33,600 nt of DNA from Myxococcales bacterium (GTDB lineage: Bacteria; Myxococcota; Kuafuiibacteriia; Kuafuiibacteriales; Kuafuiibacteriaceae). The notes under the pieces are model-generated. The model was not told where the DNA came from. It did no database searches and saw nothing but the letters and a program-made list of their open reading frames with translations. Within the stretch, counting starts at the first letter, position 1. Each line of letters starts with the position of its first letter. Where the stretch lies: the NCBI GenBank assembly GCA_019634385.1, contig JAHQVK010000254.1, positions 1 through 33,600 of the forward strand, read 5' to 3'. A program made the position numbers and the translations under genes. This document shows, piece after piece, positions 32,621 to 33,600 of the stretch.

Positions 32621-32734
32621 TAGAGCAAAGACCCCTTGAATTGATTCTGTAAGAATCAACAAGTGGTCGTGCAGGGGGGCACAGCCCGGCGTAGAAGCAG
32701 GAGCTTGGGTTTAACCCAAGTGATTTCTGCGGTA
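32621..32734 (+). repeat. Family A MITE-like element, copy 8
   Basis: 114 bp from TAGAGCAAAGACC to GATTTCTGCGGTA; near consensus with point changes in both end repeats. Confidence 0.9.
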
Positions 32735-32810
32735 AGTCATCAAACTGGCGCTCAGATTTGCGAAATGATCTCTGAAAAATAGTTATCCACCAATGTTAAG
32801 GCACGTCTTG

Positions 32811-33266
32811 CTAGTCAGATGATTCGCTCAAGCAATCGATCATTTCGTCAAATGTTTCGAAGATAAATATTGACCCATCATATGGCTCGTTATGAGGGAG
32901 TAAGCTTAGCTGACCAGAATTCCGTTCAATGCACAGTAGCTCACCTTTAGTTCCTAGGCCTATGGGCAAAAAACTATTCGGAATCGAGTCCTTTTCAACA
33001 ACAAGTCTTTCCTGTTGTCGAAGGATCCTGCTTTCAATTTCATCTGCTGAAAAGAGCATCTGTATCTCGTGCTCTAAGTCATCATCTATAAAGAAATTGT
33101 CAATATGTAAGCGGCCGCCATTGACCGAGAGCAAGAATTGACCCAGCCCCCCGTTCCATGTTGTGTCGCTGACCAGTTGTTGAATCCTTATTAGCGTCTG
33201 CTCCTTCGGATCCGGTGTGTCCGAGATATCAAACTTGAGGCCTCGATATATACTGCTTCTGACCAT
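32811..33266 (-). CDS. SMI1/KNR4 (SUKH) family protein, possible immunity protein
   Basis: 151 aa, ATG 33266 with GCGAGG 5 nt upstream. The core fits the SUKH superfamily: FLLSVNGGRL near residues 44-53 (the usual NGG turn), a helical stretch, then PNSFLPIGLGTKGELLCIE and a C-terminal FETFDEMIDCL. SUKH proteins in bacteria most often act as cytosolic immunity proteins against toxins delivered by contact-dependent, type VI or polymorphic toxin systems. No toxin gene is visible on either side; the gene is flanked by MITE-like elements and looks more AT-rich than its neighbours, so it may be an orphan acquired by transfer (inference). Confidence 0.75.
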   Translation of the reverse strand: MVRSSIYRGLKFDISDTPDPKEQTLIRIQQLVSDTTWNGGLGQFLLSVNGGRLHIDNFFIDDDLEHEIQMLFSADEIESRILRQQERLVVEKDSIPNSFLPIGLGTKGELLCIERNSGQLSLLPHNEPYDGSIFIFETFDEMIDCLSESSD

Positions 33267-33386
33267 TTTTTCCTCGCTTGGGCGCGAATGTGAACATAGA
33301 CTTGGTCGGTGTATATTTATGGTTATAGAGATGTTAAAACACCCTCCAGCATGAGATTGTGTACATTTTACGAACGCAAACCTTAG

Positions 33387-33466
33387 CAGCCTGTTGATCT
33401 AGCTCAGCACGCATCTATCATCCGTTCTTTCCGTCAAAGGTCCTGACCACGAGAAGTCTCTCCTAG
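33387..33466 (-). repeat. Family C MITE-like element, first part, interrupted
   Basis: Starts CAGCCTGTTGATCTAGCTC after TTAG and follows the family to gagaagtctctc at 33462, then breaks at CTAG where an uninterrupted copy has CTCG. Its other half should lie beyond the window. Confidence 0.8.
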
Positions 33467-33600
33467 CAGCCTGTTGATCTAGCCCTGCAGGCATCTATCG
33501 GCCGGTCTTTCCGTGAAACATCCTGACCACAAGAAGTCTCTCCTCGGTCGCGTACCGCCAGGTACGCTCGCCTCGTCGTCAGAACGTTTCACGAAAAGCC
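33467..33600 (-). repeat. Family C MITE-like element, inserted copy, cut by window edge
   Basis: Starts CAGCCTGTTGATCTAGCCC right after CTAG (33463-33466). It runs through the palindrome GCGTACCGCCAGGTACGC and tcagaacgtttcacgaaaag, matching the reverse of the 21866 copy, and is still unfinished at 33600. Confidence 0.85.

Larger units (their letters stand above)
31867..32810. other. 944-bp region of nested and adjacent MITE-like elements
   Basis: 31867-32061 shows nothing recognisable. A nested family C element fills 32066-32413, a diverged family A copy 32443-32553, and a good family A copy 32621-32734. About 75 bp remain before the SUKH stop. No gene is supported. Confidence 0.7.
33267..33600. 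other. Right-edge region with family C pieces
   Basis: 33267-33382 shows no gene and may hold the SUKH promoter. The rest is two family C copies, the second inserted in the first and cut by the window edge. Confidence 0.65.

Overview
The window looks like chromosomal DNA of a Myxococcota-like (former Deltaproteobacteria) organism of moderate GC. The evidence is the gene mix: an AgmX/PglI C-terminal-type protein, a membrane-anchored Ser/Thr kinase, a C-factor-like short-chain dehydrogenase, a HEAT-repeat protein, TPR and DUF547 lipoproteins, an Omp85 barrel and a single-RRM RNA-binding protein. No rRNA, tRNA, CRISPR array, phage gene or intact transposase was recognised, so the phylum is an inference.

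Layout. 1-5.8 kb is gene-dense: a TPR lipoprotein (running off the left edge) and folK on the minus strand, divergent from an M20 deacylase and PduO-type cobalamin adenosyltransferase on the plus strand, then a HEAT-repeat protein and an AgmX/PglI-like protein. 6-12 kb carries an SMP-30/gluconolactonase-type lipoprotein and two divergent Na+-coupled amino-acid/dicarboxylate symporters. Each symporter has an extra domain, and one is an AGCS carrier with a WD40-like beta-propeller inserted into it. 12-18 kb has isolated genes separated by repeats: a CNCG family of unknown function, an SDR, a GH5 glycosidase, and a LysR/azoreductase pair sharing a dyad operator. 18-21 kb has the kinase and the RRM protein with a duplicated structured intergenic region. 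22-28 kb has an Omp85 barrel convergent with a radical SAM enzyme, a DUF547 lipoprotein, and a two-domain cytochrome P460. 28-33.6 kb has a large GH106 rhamnosidase-like enzyme and a SUKH-family protein in repeat-rich DNA.

The most distinctive feature is the intergenic space. It holds at least three families of short, transposase-less inverted-repeat elements (MITE-like). Family A (about 114 bp, TA at both ends, several internal hairpins) has about ten copies. Family B (184 bp, ends AGGKCGTGTCTTTA) has two full and several decayed copies. Family C (173 bp, ends CAGCYGGTTGAT, 4-bp YTAR-like target) has one intact copy, one copy interrupted by a related element with CTAG on both sides, and another interrupted copy at the right edge. 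Subtracting the nested element and one CTAG from the interrupted copy leaves exactly 173 bp, the length of the intact copy, which shows the element has transposed. These families account for most gaps of 300 bp to 1.7 kb.

The best candidates for new biology are the propeller-in-transporter fusion, the self-nesting element families, and the duplicated structured region beside the RRM gene.
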